Of a stretch of 64,000 nt of DNA, positions 34,876 through 43,931 are shown piece after piece (within the stretch, counting starts at the first letter, position 1; each line of letters starts with the position of its first letter). The translations under genes and the position numbers were made by a program. Under the pieces are notes generated by a model, which saw only the letters and a list, made by a program, of their open reading frames with translations, was not told the DNA's origin and made no database searches. Location of the stretch: positions 7,501 through 71,500 of the forward strand of contig NZ_WVHP01000024.1 in NCBI RefSeq assembly GCF_009834765.1, given 5' to 3'. The DNA is from Saccharibacter sp. EH611. GTDB lineage: Bacteria > Pseudomonadota > Alphaproteobacteria > Acetobacterales > Acetobacteraceae.

Positions 34876-37218
34876 ATGCGCACCTTCCTGACCTTATCAA
34901 CCACATTGTGCCTGCTTAACCTCTGCTGTCCTGCGCGTGCTGATACAAAACGGGATCACTCCCCCCATACACAGCGCTCCGCTCCCCCACACGGGGTAGA
35001 ACATCTCGTCGCTCATGGTTCACAACAAGCGGCTAGTGGTGGCGGACTGATCCGCCCTCAACATGGCAGCCAAGCACGCAGTGTGGTGGATCGGGCCTAT
35101 ATGGATATTCAACCCCCGGGTGCAACGGCCTTCCAACTTGCATCTATGTTACCCGGTGCCAATGTCGCCACCTCTGATCCATTTGGAATCTCTCCCCAAA
35201 CGAATCTGAGCGTCCGTGGCCTTAATGGCGATGCGCTGGGCTATGTCCTAGAAGGCATGCCTCTTAATGACATCGCCTATTATGGCGGCTATCCTAGCCA
35301 ATTTGCCGATACAGAAAATTATAGCGAAGTCGGCCTCCAACAAGGCTCTGCAGACTTAAACAGCCCTGTACTGAATGCAGCAGGCGGGCTGATGTCGCTC
35401 CACTTCCTTGATCCTTCCTTCAAACCCGGCGGGATGGCCTCTTTCTCCTACGGATCCTATAATATGCGACGCGGTTTCCTCCGACTAGAAACCGGAGAGA
35501 TCGGGCATACCGGTGTGCGCGCTTTTGCGTCTTACTCCAACAGCCATACCGATAATTGGCGAGGAGCCGGCCATGATGACCGCCAACATGTGGACTTCAA
35601 ATTCCTCAAAGAATGGGGACAAGAAAACCGCATGAGCTTCTTGGGGTCATGGAACCGCGCAATCACCAGCTATTACCCCCATGCCACACTGGATCAATGG
35701 CACAGCTCCGGCATCCATATCAATCAAGCCAAAAGATACGACCCTAATAATGCGGCTCAAGGAACTGATTATTGGAAGCTTTGGCGCGACCCTGAAGAAA
35801 CATTCTATATCGGTGCACCAATGCATTTCAGGCTATCGCATCATTTTTCCTTTGATCTAACACCTTACGCTCAAAGTGCTTATGGGAACTTCCCATCCGG
35901 CTCCACACTGGGCACAACAGGAAATTATCTCGGCACCCAGCCGGTCAATGAAACACTCAACCTCCCCGGTGCACAAAACGGAAACGCCCCCATACGGTGG
36001 GATTCCAACCAACGCAGCTATCGTTCAGGTTTTAACGCTGCACTTCATGCCCGATATGGGTGGAATGATATCGTCCTCGGCTATTGGTATGACTATACAG
36101 ACGATAATGAACAACAACCTTTTACGACCGTACAAAGCAACGGATATTCTGGTAATATTTGGGCCGATAAAAGCCGTGATCGTGTTCTTCTCCAAGATGG
36201 GCAGCGGTTACTCGCTGGCAGCTTCCATACTATGTCGCAGGTTAATGCGCTCTTTCTTGGCGACCATATCTCTCTCTTTAAAGACCGCCTCACCTTTGAT
36301 CTCGGCTTTAAAGAAATCATGCTCTCCCGCTGGGGCACGAATGCCCTCCCTGGCCCGCAGCATAACGTAACCTCCAACAGCGCAGAGCCTCTTCCTCGCT
36401 TTGGCATGCGGTGGTCCATTACCCCGCGTGATCAACTCTTCCTCAATGCAACCACCAATTTCCGAGCACCCGCCGTAACGGCGTATTACGACACTTTTGC
36501 GCTTACATCACCTGATCGCGCAGGGATTGGAACCAGCAATCTTAAAAACGAATATTCCATCTCCGAAGAAATTGGCTATCGCCGCACAGGAGAATGGATC
36601 ACAGGAAGTGTGACATTCTTTAACTATAACTTTACCAACCGACAGGTAACCACCCAAAACAGTACGGGCACGATGTCCTACTCCGTCAATGCAGGCGGCC
36701 AAACCTCACGCGGGGTGGATGCCGAGATCGGCACACGCCCATGGCACCATATCAGCCCTTATGTCTCTTTTGAGTATCTCCACGCGACGATTGATAACAA
36801 TCTTCCCTCCAATGGGGATGTCCTCCCCACAAAAGGCAAAACAGCCGTGCGTAGTCCGCACGTGCAAGCCGCTATGGGGTTGCGTTATGATGACGGCCGC
36901 CTCTTTGGCATGATCACGGCTCATTACACAGGTAAACAATACGCGACTTTCATGAACGACGAACGCATGCCCTCTTACACAACAGCCGATCTTTCTATGG
37001 GGTATCGTTTCTCGAATGTCAGTATTCTCAATAAACCAACAATGCGCCTGAACTTCCTCAACATCACCAATCAGCACTATCTTTCCGGGGTTAGCTCCAC
37101 ACAATTCAATGCCCACACAACCCGCGGCATTCATGGAAGCAGCATCGCCGGAACAAGCCCCAATTATTATATTGGCGGTGGGTTTGCGGTGCTTTTTACG
37201 GCTTCAACAGGATTCTAA
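34876..37218 (+). CDS. TonB-dependent outer-membrane receptor, probable thiamine receptor
   Basis: 780 residues. Signal peptide (MRTFLTLSTTLCLLNLCCPA), plug domain with FQLASMLPGANVATSDPFG and NLSVRGLNGDALGYVLEGMP, then a 22-strand-type beta-barrel ending in an aromatic residue (Phe). Placed directly under a TPP riboswitch and before a kinase and PnuT, so thiamine or a derivative is the inferred substrate. ATG 34876 is chosen over the TTG one codon upstream. Receptor sequence alone would not tell the ligand. Confidence 0.88.
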   Translation: MRTFLTLSTTLCLLNLCCPARADTKRDHSPHTQRSAPPHGVEHLVAHGSQQAASGGGLIRPQHGSQARSVVDRAYMDIQPPGATAFQLASMLPGANVATSDPFGISPQTNLSVRGLNGDALGYVLEGMPLNDIAYYGGYPSQFADTENYSEVGLQQGSADLNSPVLNAAGGLMSLHFLDPSFKPGGMASFSYGSYNMRRGFLRLETGEIGHTGVRAFASYSNSHTDNWRGAGHDDRQHVDFKFLKEWGQENRMSFLGSWNRAITSYYPHATLDQWHSSGIHINQAKRYDPNNAAQGTDYWKLWRDPEETFYIGAPMHFRLSHHFSFDLTPYAQSAYGNFPSGSTLGTTGNYLGTQPVNETLNLPGAQNGNAPIRWDSNQRSYRSGFNAALHARYGWNDIVLGYWYDYTDDNEQQPFTTVQSNGYSGNIWADKSRDRVLLQDGQRLLAGSFHTMSQVNALFLGDHISLFKDRLTFDLGFKEIMLSRWGTNALPGPQHNVTSNSAEPLPRFGMRWSITPRDQLFLNATTNFRAPAVTAYYDTFALTSPDRAGIGTSNLKNEYSISEEIGYRRTGEWITGSVTFFNYNFTNRQVTTQNSTGTMSYSVNAGGQTSRGVDAEIGTRPWHHISPYVSFEYLHATIDNNLPSNGDVLPTKGKTAVRSPHVQAAMGLRYDDGRLFGMITAHYTGKQYATFMNDERMPSYTTADLSMGYRFSNVSILNKPTMRLNFLNITNQHYLSGVSSTQFNAHTTRGIHGSSIAGTSPNYYIGGGFAVLFTASTGF

Positions 37219-37222
37219 CACC

Positions 37223-38335
37223 ATGTCCATCGCGCTCGGTATTGATGAAAGCCATAAAGTCAGCGACTGGCCCCCTTTGCAAGAACACGACATTCGTCAT
37301 GTTCTCAAAGGGTTTGGCCTCTCCCCAGCTGCTCATCGTCCGATCAGCTGGCAAAGTGAGCGCCCATTTTCCTCAGCAGGGATTATTCGCTTAGACGACG
37401 GCTATGAAGTCTTTATCAAACGTCATGATTACCGCCTTCGCCCTGCGGATAGTTTGACTGACGAGCACCGCTTTATCGAGCATCTCTTAGCGGAAGGCCT
37501 TCCCGTTTGCGCCCCGCTACGCGACCATCAACAGCTTAGCACCCTCATTGCCGGCAATGGCGTTTTTGAAGTCTTTCCCCTTCTAAAAGGAGACGACCTC
37601 TATCACACCACACGTTCGTGGGAGCCTTACCATAACATCCAACATGCCGCTTCTGCCGGCGCAATGCTGGCACGCCTCCACCAAGCCAGTAGCCATTACC
37701 ATGCCCCATCGCGTTCGCCATGCTTACTCACCTCATGTATGGAGCCGCTCCTACACGAAGACCTTGGTGAAAGCCTTCGTCACTGGGTACTCACCCAGCC
37801 TGGCCTTTCCGCCCATCTCCCTGCAAACTGGCTGGATGAGCTACTTCCACTCGTCACGCCCTTCCACCAGCACTTTCTCTCCCTACGCGACTGCATGACA
37901 CCGCTATGGGGCCATGGTGATTGGCACGGCTCAAACCTCACATGGCATCGAGACCACGTGTATGGCATTTTTGATTTCGGGATGAGCAATTTAAGCTGCG
38001 CAGAATTCGATCTTGCAGTCGCGCTTGAGCGTAGCTTTATCCGTTGGATGGCACCGAATTCTTCCCACCCAATCGCGTATGAACAAATCGAACATTTCCT
38101 AGACGCGTATAATCACCATTGCCCACGCACAGCCGCACGCAATGCATTGGTCGCGTCGCTCTTACCACTCTGCCACATTACCTTCGCACTCTCAGAGATC
38201 GCCTATTACGGGTATTTACTGGGTGACCAAGCCCATGCAGACATTGCCTATCATGGCTATCTCCTCGGCCATGCACGCTGGTTCCATAGCTCCGCCGGGC
38301 AAGGGTTGCTTTACGCATTAGCCCCTTATGCCTAA
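37223..38335 (+). CDS. APH/choline-kinase-fold phosphotransferase, possible thiamine kinase
   Basis: 370 residues. Kinase fold with the Brenner motif HGDWHGSN (catalytic Asp233) and DFG Asp251 in IFDFGMSN; N-lobe with EVFIKRHDYRL. ATG 37223 is 4 bases after the receptor stop; an in-frame start at 37109 lies inside the receptor gene and is rejected. The position between a riboswitch-controlled receptor and PnuT points to phosphorylation of thiamine (as by ThiK) or of a thiamine part such as hydroxyethylthiazole, trapping it in the cell. Substrate is inferred from context only. Confidence 0.82.
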   Translation: MSIALGIDESHKVSDWPPLQEHDIRHVLKGFGLSPAAHRPISWQSERPFSSAGIIRLDDGYEVFIKRHDYRLRPADSLTDEHRFIEHLLAEGLPVCAPLRDHQQLSTLIAGNGVFEVFPLLKGDDLYHTTRSWEPYHNIQHAASAGAMLARLHQASSHYHAPSRSPCLLTSCMEPLLHEDLGESLRHWVLTQPGLSAHLPANWLDELLPLVTPFHQHFLSLRDCMTPLWGHGDWHGSNLTWHRDHVYGIFDFGMSNLSCAEFDLAVALERSFIRWMAPNSSHPIAYEQIEHFLDAYNHHCPRTAARNALVASLLPLCHITFALSEIAYYGYLLGDQAHADIAYHGYLLGHARWFHSSAGQGLLYALAPYA

Positions 38336-38915
38336 TGAGATCGAAACACTCTCTGCAGTTCTAAGCGCTATCGGCGTCGGCCTCACGGCCCGTCGCTCTC
38401 TCTGGAGCTGGCCGGTCTCACTCATCGCGACGCTCCTCTATAGCTGGGTCTTTTGGCAGGCTCGCCTTTATGCCGATGTCGCCCTGCAAGGCGTCTTCTG
38501 CCTTGGCATTGGATATGGATGGTTTCTGTGGGCACGAGACCGCCGCACAGTAGCCCTAACCCCCACCAACCATACGGAAACTCTTCCAGCACGGCCTTTA
38601 TCTATCCGCATGGCGCTCATTGGCGCAGGCCTCAGCATCCTACTCGCTTGGGGCTGGAGCGTTGCTCTGCAACAGTGGAGCGATGATCCCACGCCGGTCT
38701 TAGATGCCTCCCTGAGCAGCGCGAGCTTACTTGCCCAACTTTGGACAGCACGACGCCACCGCGCAAGCTGGCTGCTCTGGGCTGTGATTGATCTCGTCTA
38801 TACAGGGCTGTTTATAACACGCGCTCTTTACCCGACCGCGCTTCTCTATGGCTTTTTTATCGCCCTCGCCCTTTATGGCTACGCGACATGGCGCCCCCGT
38901 CAGAATGCCGCCTAA
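38328..38915 (+). CDS. pnuT: PnuC-family transporter, probable thiamine transporter PnuT
   Basis: 195 residues, about seven membrane helices. Family features: LWSWPVSLIATLLYSWVFW, ARLYADVALQGVFCLGIGYG with Trp after it, and WLLWAVIDLVYTGLFITRAL in the second half. PnuC-like proteins carry vitamins by facilitated diffusion and rely on phosphorylation inside to trap them; members under TPP riboswitches are called PnuT. It overlaps the kinase gene by 8 bases, which supports functional coupling of uptake and phosphorylation. Confidence 0.88.
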   Translation: MPNEIETLSAVLSAIGVGLTARRSLWSWPVSLIATLLYSWVFWQARLYADVALQGVFCLGIGYGWFLWARDRRTVALTPTNHTETLPARPLSIRMALIGAGLSILLAWGWSVALQQWSDDPTPVLDASLSSASLLAQLWTARRHRASWLLWAVIDLVYTGLFITRALYPTALLYGFFIALALYGYATWRPRQNAA

Positions 38916-38923
38916 CATCAGCG

Positions 38924-39277
38924 TTAATGCTGAATAAGGCGGTCAATTTCATCTGGCGTTAAACGTTGAACACGGGTCGCCTTACCACGACGGTCATAAT
39001 AAACGATAGCGCCCCCACGACGTTCAGCAAACCCATCAGGTTCCCCACCTTTTGTGCGGAAGAGGAGGCGCCCATGCTCCGGCTCCTCCACCATTTTGTC
39101 TCCTCGCGGCACAAAATGAAACATGCTGAAATCTGCCGCTGCATGAGGCAAAGAAGACGAGCGATAGAGCTGATGCATGCTCGGCTGTTTATGCTGATCA
39201 CCATCATCGGCCCATGCGGCTCCAATCGTGCTCAACACCGCTATACCGCCTAACAGTGCGTGCCTCATACACCGCAT
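38924..39277 (-). CDS. Small secreted hypothetical protein
   Basis: 117 residues. Signal peptide MRHALLGGIAVLSTIGAAWA, then a mature part of about 95 residues with HFVPRGDKMVEEPEHGRLLF and a charged C-terminus VQRLTPDEIDRLIQH. Ribosome site GGGAGAG lies just upstream of ATG 39277. It follows the NodT-type gene after 14 bases, as the last gene of the efflux operon. No family recognised; it might be a periplasmic accessory of the pump. Confidence 0.72.
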   Translation of the reverse strand: MRCMRHALLGGIAVLSTIGAAWADDGDQHKQPSMHQLYRSSSLPHAAADFSMFHFVPRGDKMVEEPEHGRLLFRTKGGEPDGFAERRGGAIVYYDRRGKATRVQRLTPDEIDRLIQH

Positions 39278-39291
39278 GGGTTCTCTCCCTC

Positions 39292-40755
39292 TTACTTCGT
39301 GCCAGCCGATGCTGACGGTTTAACACTGGCACGCGTCCAACCACCGCCTAACGCTCGATAAAGCGTTACGATATTCTGGAACCGCGCAGCCTGAACGACA
39401 ATATGCGACTGTTGCGCTGCATAAAGCTGACGTTCCTGCTCTAAGGTCGTCAAATAACTATCAATTCCTGCATGATAGCGCATCTGGGCCAAATCGTAAG
39501 CCTGCTGTGCCTCCGCCACATAGCGCCTCATAGACGCTTCTTGATCACGGTACGTTTCACGGGCTGTCAACGCATCAGCAACCTCGCGAAAAGCGTTCTG
39601 AATAGCCTTCTGATACTGCGCAGCGGCTTTGGCCAGTTGAGCATGAGCAGAACGCAAATTCCCCTGATTTTGCCCCCATGTCAGCAAAGGAATACTGATA
39701 TTAGGCGATACCCCCCACGTCTCTGCCATGCTGGTAAAGACCTTACGGAACATCAACGCACTCGTTCCCTCATTCGCCGTTAAGGTAATCCGCGGCATAA
39801 AGGCAGCACGCGCCGACCCAATGGAAGCATTGGCCCCTTTGAGGGTATGTTCTGCAGCCTCAATATCAGGACGTTGAGCCAGCAGATCAAACGGCAATCC
39901 TTCAGGAAGGTCTGTCATCATGGTCTGCGCGCCCATCGGAGCCGGCGGAGGCAGGTCGTTCGGCAAAGGTTTACCAACGAGCAGCTGAATCCCATGGGCA
40001 TCGTCAGCTACGGCCCGTGTCAAACGCGCAATATCGGCTTCCGCCTCATCACGTTGCGCACTCACTTGTGCCAAGGTCAGCGCGTCAACTTGATGATGGT
40101 CGTAGGACAGCTTCGTGAGCGCCCAAGTGCGCTGCCGCGTTTCGTACGTCCGTTGTGCCAGTGCTAAAAGCTGACGGTCAGAGAGCCATTGAATATAGGT
40201 CTCTGCCACCTGCGACACAGTGGTAATCCATAGATTCCGGAGATTGCTTACCGCATTAAGCGTCTGCTCTTTTTGCGTGCGTGACAAGTTCCGCACACGT
40301 TGCCACAGATCAATCTCGTATGACGAGAACCCAATGGAGGTTTGATAGAAACGCAGCGTAGAGATATTACGTCCTGAACCCGGCGCAAAGGAGAACCCCG
40401 CCGTTTTAGAAGGCGCTACGTACTGCGCAGCCCCCCCTACCCCAATAGTAGGGAAGAGTGCCGCATTTTGGACTTGATACTGGCCACGCTGATCCACAAC
40501 CGTCGCGAGTTGGGCCGCTAAATCACGGTTATTGTCTAACGTCAGCTCAATGAGCTTTTTAAGGCGCGGATCAGTAAAGAAGTCTTCCCATCCGAGGTCA
40601 GACGCAGGACGCGGTGCAGCCTTTCCGCTGGCATAACTATCCTTTGGATAAGCTGCAGACACCTCCGACGATGGGCGATGATAGGTTGGCGACATATTGC
40701 ACGCCGACGCAAGCAATAAGGATGACAGCCCTAATCCTGTAACGAAACGGCGCAT
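39292..40755 (-). CDS. NodT-family RND efflux outer-membrane lipoprotein
   Basis: 487 residues. Lipobox LASAC gives an acylated N-terminus (Cys19), then NMSPTYHRPSSEV. Two repeated TolC-type helical hairpin halves: RQRTWALTKLSYDHHQVDAL and AYDLAQMRYHAGIDSYLTTL. It forms the outer-membrane duct of the tripartite pump. ATG overlaps the stop of the RND gene (TAATG). Confidence 0.95.
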   Translation of the reverse strand: MRRFVTGLGLSSLLLASACNMSPTYHRPSSEVSAAYPKDSYASGKAAPRPASDLGWEDFFTDPRLKKLIELTLDNNRDLAAQLATVVDQRGQYQVQNAALFPTIGVGGAAQYVAPSKTAGFSFAPGSGRNISTLRFYQTSIGFSSYEIDLWQRVRNLSRTQKEQTLNAVSNLRNLWITTVSQVAETYIQWLSDRQLLALAQRTYETRQRTWALTKLSYDHHQVDALTLAQVSAQRDEAEADIARLTRAVADDAHGIQLLVGKPLPNDLPPPAPMGAQTMMTDLPEGLPFDLLAQRPDIEAAEHTLKGANASIGSARAAFMPRITLTANEGTSALMFRKVFTSMAETWGVSPNISIPLLTWGQNQGNLRSAHAQLAKAAAQYQKAIQNAFREVADALTARETYRDQEASMRRYVAEAQQAYDLAQMRYHAGIDSYLTTLEQERQLYAAQQSHIVVQAARFQNIVTLYRALGGGWTRASVKPSASAGTK

Positions 40756-43700
40756 TAATGACCTCCCTCTTCGGCCTTCATCTGTTTAAGAGCGGCTTCC
40801 TCAGCTGCACGACGCTCGCTCAAGCGCTGAACCTTGAAGAGACGCAGTACCACCACAAAGAAGAGCGGAACGAAGTACACCGCCAACAGCGTTGCCGACA
40901 CCATGCCGCCAACCACACAGGTACCGATCGCCACACGCGCCGCTGAACCTGCCCCTGTTGCTACAGCCAACGGGAATACCCCGCAGACAAAAGCAATTGA
41001 GGTCATCAAAATAGGGCGCAGTCGTTCACGCGCTGCTTTAAGCACGGAGTCTTCCAAGCTATCACCTCCTTCATAGAAGGCTTTCGCAAACTCCACGATC
41101 AGAATGGCGTTCTTCACTGACAAACCAACCGTCGTCAGCAACCCAACTTGGAAGTACACATCATTCGCCAGATCACGTCCCAAGGTTGCCAAAATAGCGC
41201 CAAGAACCCCCAATGGCAGCACGAGCAGCACAGAAATCGGGATCGCCCAGCTTTCATACAAAGCCGCCAAGCAGAAAAGGATCACAATCGTTGCCAACGC
41301 ATAGAGCGGCCCAGTCGATGAACCAGAAGCCCGTTGCTCGTAAGAAATACCTGTCCATTCATGGCCAATGCCCGCAGGCAACGTCTTACTCATAAGCCGT
41401 TCCATCTCAGCCATCGCCGCACCGGAGCTCACACCAGAAGCGGGAAGACCCTGCAACTCAAAAGAGTTTAACCCATTATAGTTTTCCACTTTTTGAGGGC
41501 CGACGATCCAATGGCCTGAAACAAATACGTTAAAGGGCACCATACCGCCTGTGTTATTGCGCACATACCACCGTTTCAGGTCTTCTGGGCGCATACGGCT
41601 CGCGCTATCACCTTGGATATACACCTGCTTTACACGGTCACTCCGTGTAAATTGGTTCACATAGATCGATCCAAGGGCCCCTTGGATCGTGTTATTGATC
41701 GCATCATTGGAGATCCCCAACGCATTGGCTTTCTCCCGATCGATATCCAGCACATATTGCGGCGCATCCTCAATCCCCATTGGGCGAACAGCAACCAAAA
41801 GAAGGTCTTTCCCAGCCGCAGCTAGCAACTTATTACGCGCTGCCAGCAAAGCCTGATGGCCAAGATGGGCGTTATCTTCAAGTTCAACGTCAAAGCCCGT
41901 CCCGTTGCCGAGTTCCATCACAGGAGGAGGGTTAACCGCAAAGATCTGCGCATCTGGGTCTCCCCAAAAATGCTTCATAATCCCGTTAGCAATCGTCATA
42001 GACGACCGCGCAGAACCCGGGCGTTCATCCCACGGTTTCAAGCGGATAAAGAACGCACCAGCACTTTGCCCTTGTCCCGCAAAACTAAACCCATTGGCAC
42101 TAAAGACGGATTCCACGTCCTTAGGATACGTCGCGAGAATATAATCCGAAATTTTACGATTAACCGCGGCTGTCTGCTGTTGCGTTGCCCCTGAAGGCAT
42201 TGTGATTTGCCCAAAGATAATTCCCTGATCTTCATCAGGCAAAAATCCACCGGGGACACGACCAAAAAAGAAAACCGTTACAACCGTAATAATGAGAAAA
42301 GCCACCATCCCGATCCAACGGAAATGGACCAAACGCTTGACCCCTCCCACGTAACGGTCGGTTAGACGATCAAACCAATAATTAAACCATCGCGCTGGCT
42401 TAAATGTTACCTCACCATGAAGTGGTTTGAGCATGGTCGCACACAAGGCTGGCGTCATCACCATTGCCACCAACACAGAGAGCCACATAGCCGCAACAAC
42501 TGTGATGGAGAACTGGCGATAAATAACCCCTGTGGACCCGTTAAACGCCGCCATCGGCAAAAACACGGCACTCAAAACCAACACAATCCCCACCAGAGCG
42601 CCCGAAATCTCATCCATAGAGACACGAGCCGCTTCCTTAGGCGGTAGTTTCTTCTCACTCATGACACGCTCGACATTTTCCACCACCACGATGGCGTCAT
42701 CGACGAGCAACCCAACAGCAAGCACCATCGCCAACATCGTGAGCGTGTTCACCGTATAGCCAAGGGCTGACAAAATCCCGAATGTCCCCAGCAACACCAC
42801 CGGCACCGCAATCGTCGGAATCAAGGTCGCGCGGAAATTCTGCAAGAAAATCAGCATCACGACGAAAACCAGCGCGATCGCTTCAACCAGCGTCTCGATC
42901 ACTTCGCTAATGGAATGCGTAATGAAGGGCTCGGTATCCAGCGGGTAACGTACTTGCAACCCAGGCGGGAAAAACTGCTCAAGCTGTGACAACCGTTCAC
43001 GCACGGCTTTTTCGGTTGTCATCTGGTTTGCCCCTGGCGCCAATTTAAGCGCCATCGCCGCAGCAGGCTTGCCGTTATATTCAGCATCTAAGCTGTAATT
43101 CTGCGCCCCAAGCTCCACATTGCCGATGTCGCGCATCCGCACCTGGCTACCGTCTTGCTGCACTTTAAGCAGCATGGAGGCAAATTGCTCAGGCGAGTTC
43201 AAGCGTGTCGGCCCAATGATGTTCGCGTCAAACCCGACGCCTTTGCGCGCAGGAAGACCGCCCAGCTCACCAGAAGCAACCTGAATATTTTGCGCCTGAA
43301 CCGCCTGCTGAACATCCGCAACTGTCAAGCCATATTGATACAGCTTATCGGGATTCATCCAAATACGCAGCGCATATTCAGACCCAAAGATTTGATGATC
43401 CCCCACCCCAGATACACGTGACAGCGGATCGGACACATTGGAGGACACGTAGTCAGCAATATCCTGACCACTCATGCTGCCATCGGTAGAGATAAAGGCC
43501 AAAACCATCATAAAGTTACGGGAGGCTTTGGTCACACTCAGCCCCTGCGCTGTCACTTCAGGCGGCAAACGTGGCTGAGCAAGCTGCAATTTATTTTGCA
43601 CCTGCACCTGAGCAATATCGGGATTCGTCCCTTGCTCAAAGGTCAGGTCAATTTCCATATGCCCATTCCCGTAGGATTGAGCCGACAGATATTCCAAATG

Positions 43701-43925
43701 ATCCAACCCGGACATCTGCTGCAAAATAGGCCGCACAACCGTGTTGTTGACCGTATCAGCCGATGCACCGGGATCATCCACAGAAATGGCCACCATCGGG
43801 GGGGCAATACTAGGATATTGGGCAACCGGCATACGGAAGATGGCCAAGCCACCGACCAGCATGATGATCAGCCCCACCACCCAAGCAAAAACCGGGCGGT
43901 CGATAAAGAAACGCGATAATGACAT
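40755..43925 (-). CDS. RND multidrug efflux pump (HAE1 family)
   Basis: 1056 residues, 12 helices with two large periplasmic loops as in AcrB. N-terminus MSLSRFFIDRPVFAWV; proton-relay Asp pair near residue 407 in LLVDDAIVVVENVERVM; helix 10 Lys in GLSVKNAILIVEFA; porter motif SNVSDPLSRVSGVGD. It uses the proton gradient to expel hydrophobic compounds such as antibiotics, detergents, bile-like or plant compounds. Six bases after the adaptor gene. Confidence 0.97.
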   Translation of the reverse strand: MSLSRFFIDRPVFAWVVGLIIMLVGGLAIFRMPVAQYPSIAPPMVAISVDDPGASADTVNNTVVRPILQQMSGLDHLEYLSAQSYGNGHMEIDLTFEQGTNPDIAQVQVQNKLQLAQPRLPPEVTAQGLSVTKASRNFMMVLAFISTDGSMSGQDIADYVSSNVSDPLSRVSGVGDHQIFGSEYALRIWMNPDKLYQYGLTVADVQQAVQAQNIQVASGELGGLPARKGVGFDANIIGPTRLNSPEQFASMLLKVQQDGSQVRMRDIGNVELGAQNYSLDAEYNGKPAAAMALKLAPGANQMTTEKAVRERLSQLEQFFPPGLQVRYPLDTEPFITHSISEVIETLVEAIALVFVVMLIFLQNFRATLIPTIAVPVVLLGTFGILSALGYTVNTLTMLAMVLAVGLLVDDAIVVVENVERVMSEKKLPPKEAARVSMDEISGALVGIVLVLSAVFLPMAAFNGSTGVIYRQFSITVVAAMWLSVLVAMVMTPALCATMLKPLHGEVTFKPARWFNYWFDRLTDRYVGGVKRLVHFRWIGMVAFLIITVVTVFFFGRVPGGFLPDEDQGIIFGQITMPSGATQQQTAAVNRKISDYILATYPKDVESVFSANGFSFAGQGQSAGAFFIRLKPWDERPGSARSSMTIANGIMKHFWGDPDAQIFAVNPPPVMELGNGTGFDVELEDNAHLGHQALLAARNKLLAAAGKDLLLVAVRPMGIEDAPQYVLDIDREKANALGISNDAINNTIQGALGSIYVNQFTRSDRVKQVYIQGDSASRMRPEDLKRWYVRNNTGGMVPFNVFVSGHWIVGPQKVENYNGLNSFELQGLPASGVSSGAAMAEMERLMSKTLPAGIGHEWTGISYEQRASGSSTGPLYALATIVILFCLAALYESWAIPISVLLVLPLGVLGAILATLGRDLANDVYFQVGLLTTVGLSVKNAILIVEFAKAFYEGGDSLEDSVLKAARERLRPILMTSIAFVCGVFPLAVATGAGSAARVAIGTCVVGGMVSATLLAVYFVPLFFVVVLRLFKVQRLSERRAAEEAALKQMKAEEGGH

Positions 43926-43931
43926 CGTGCT

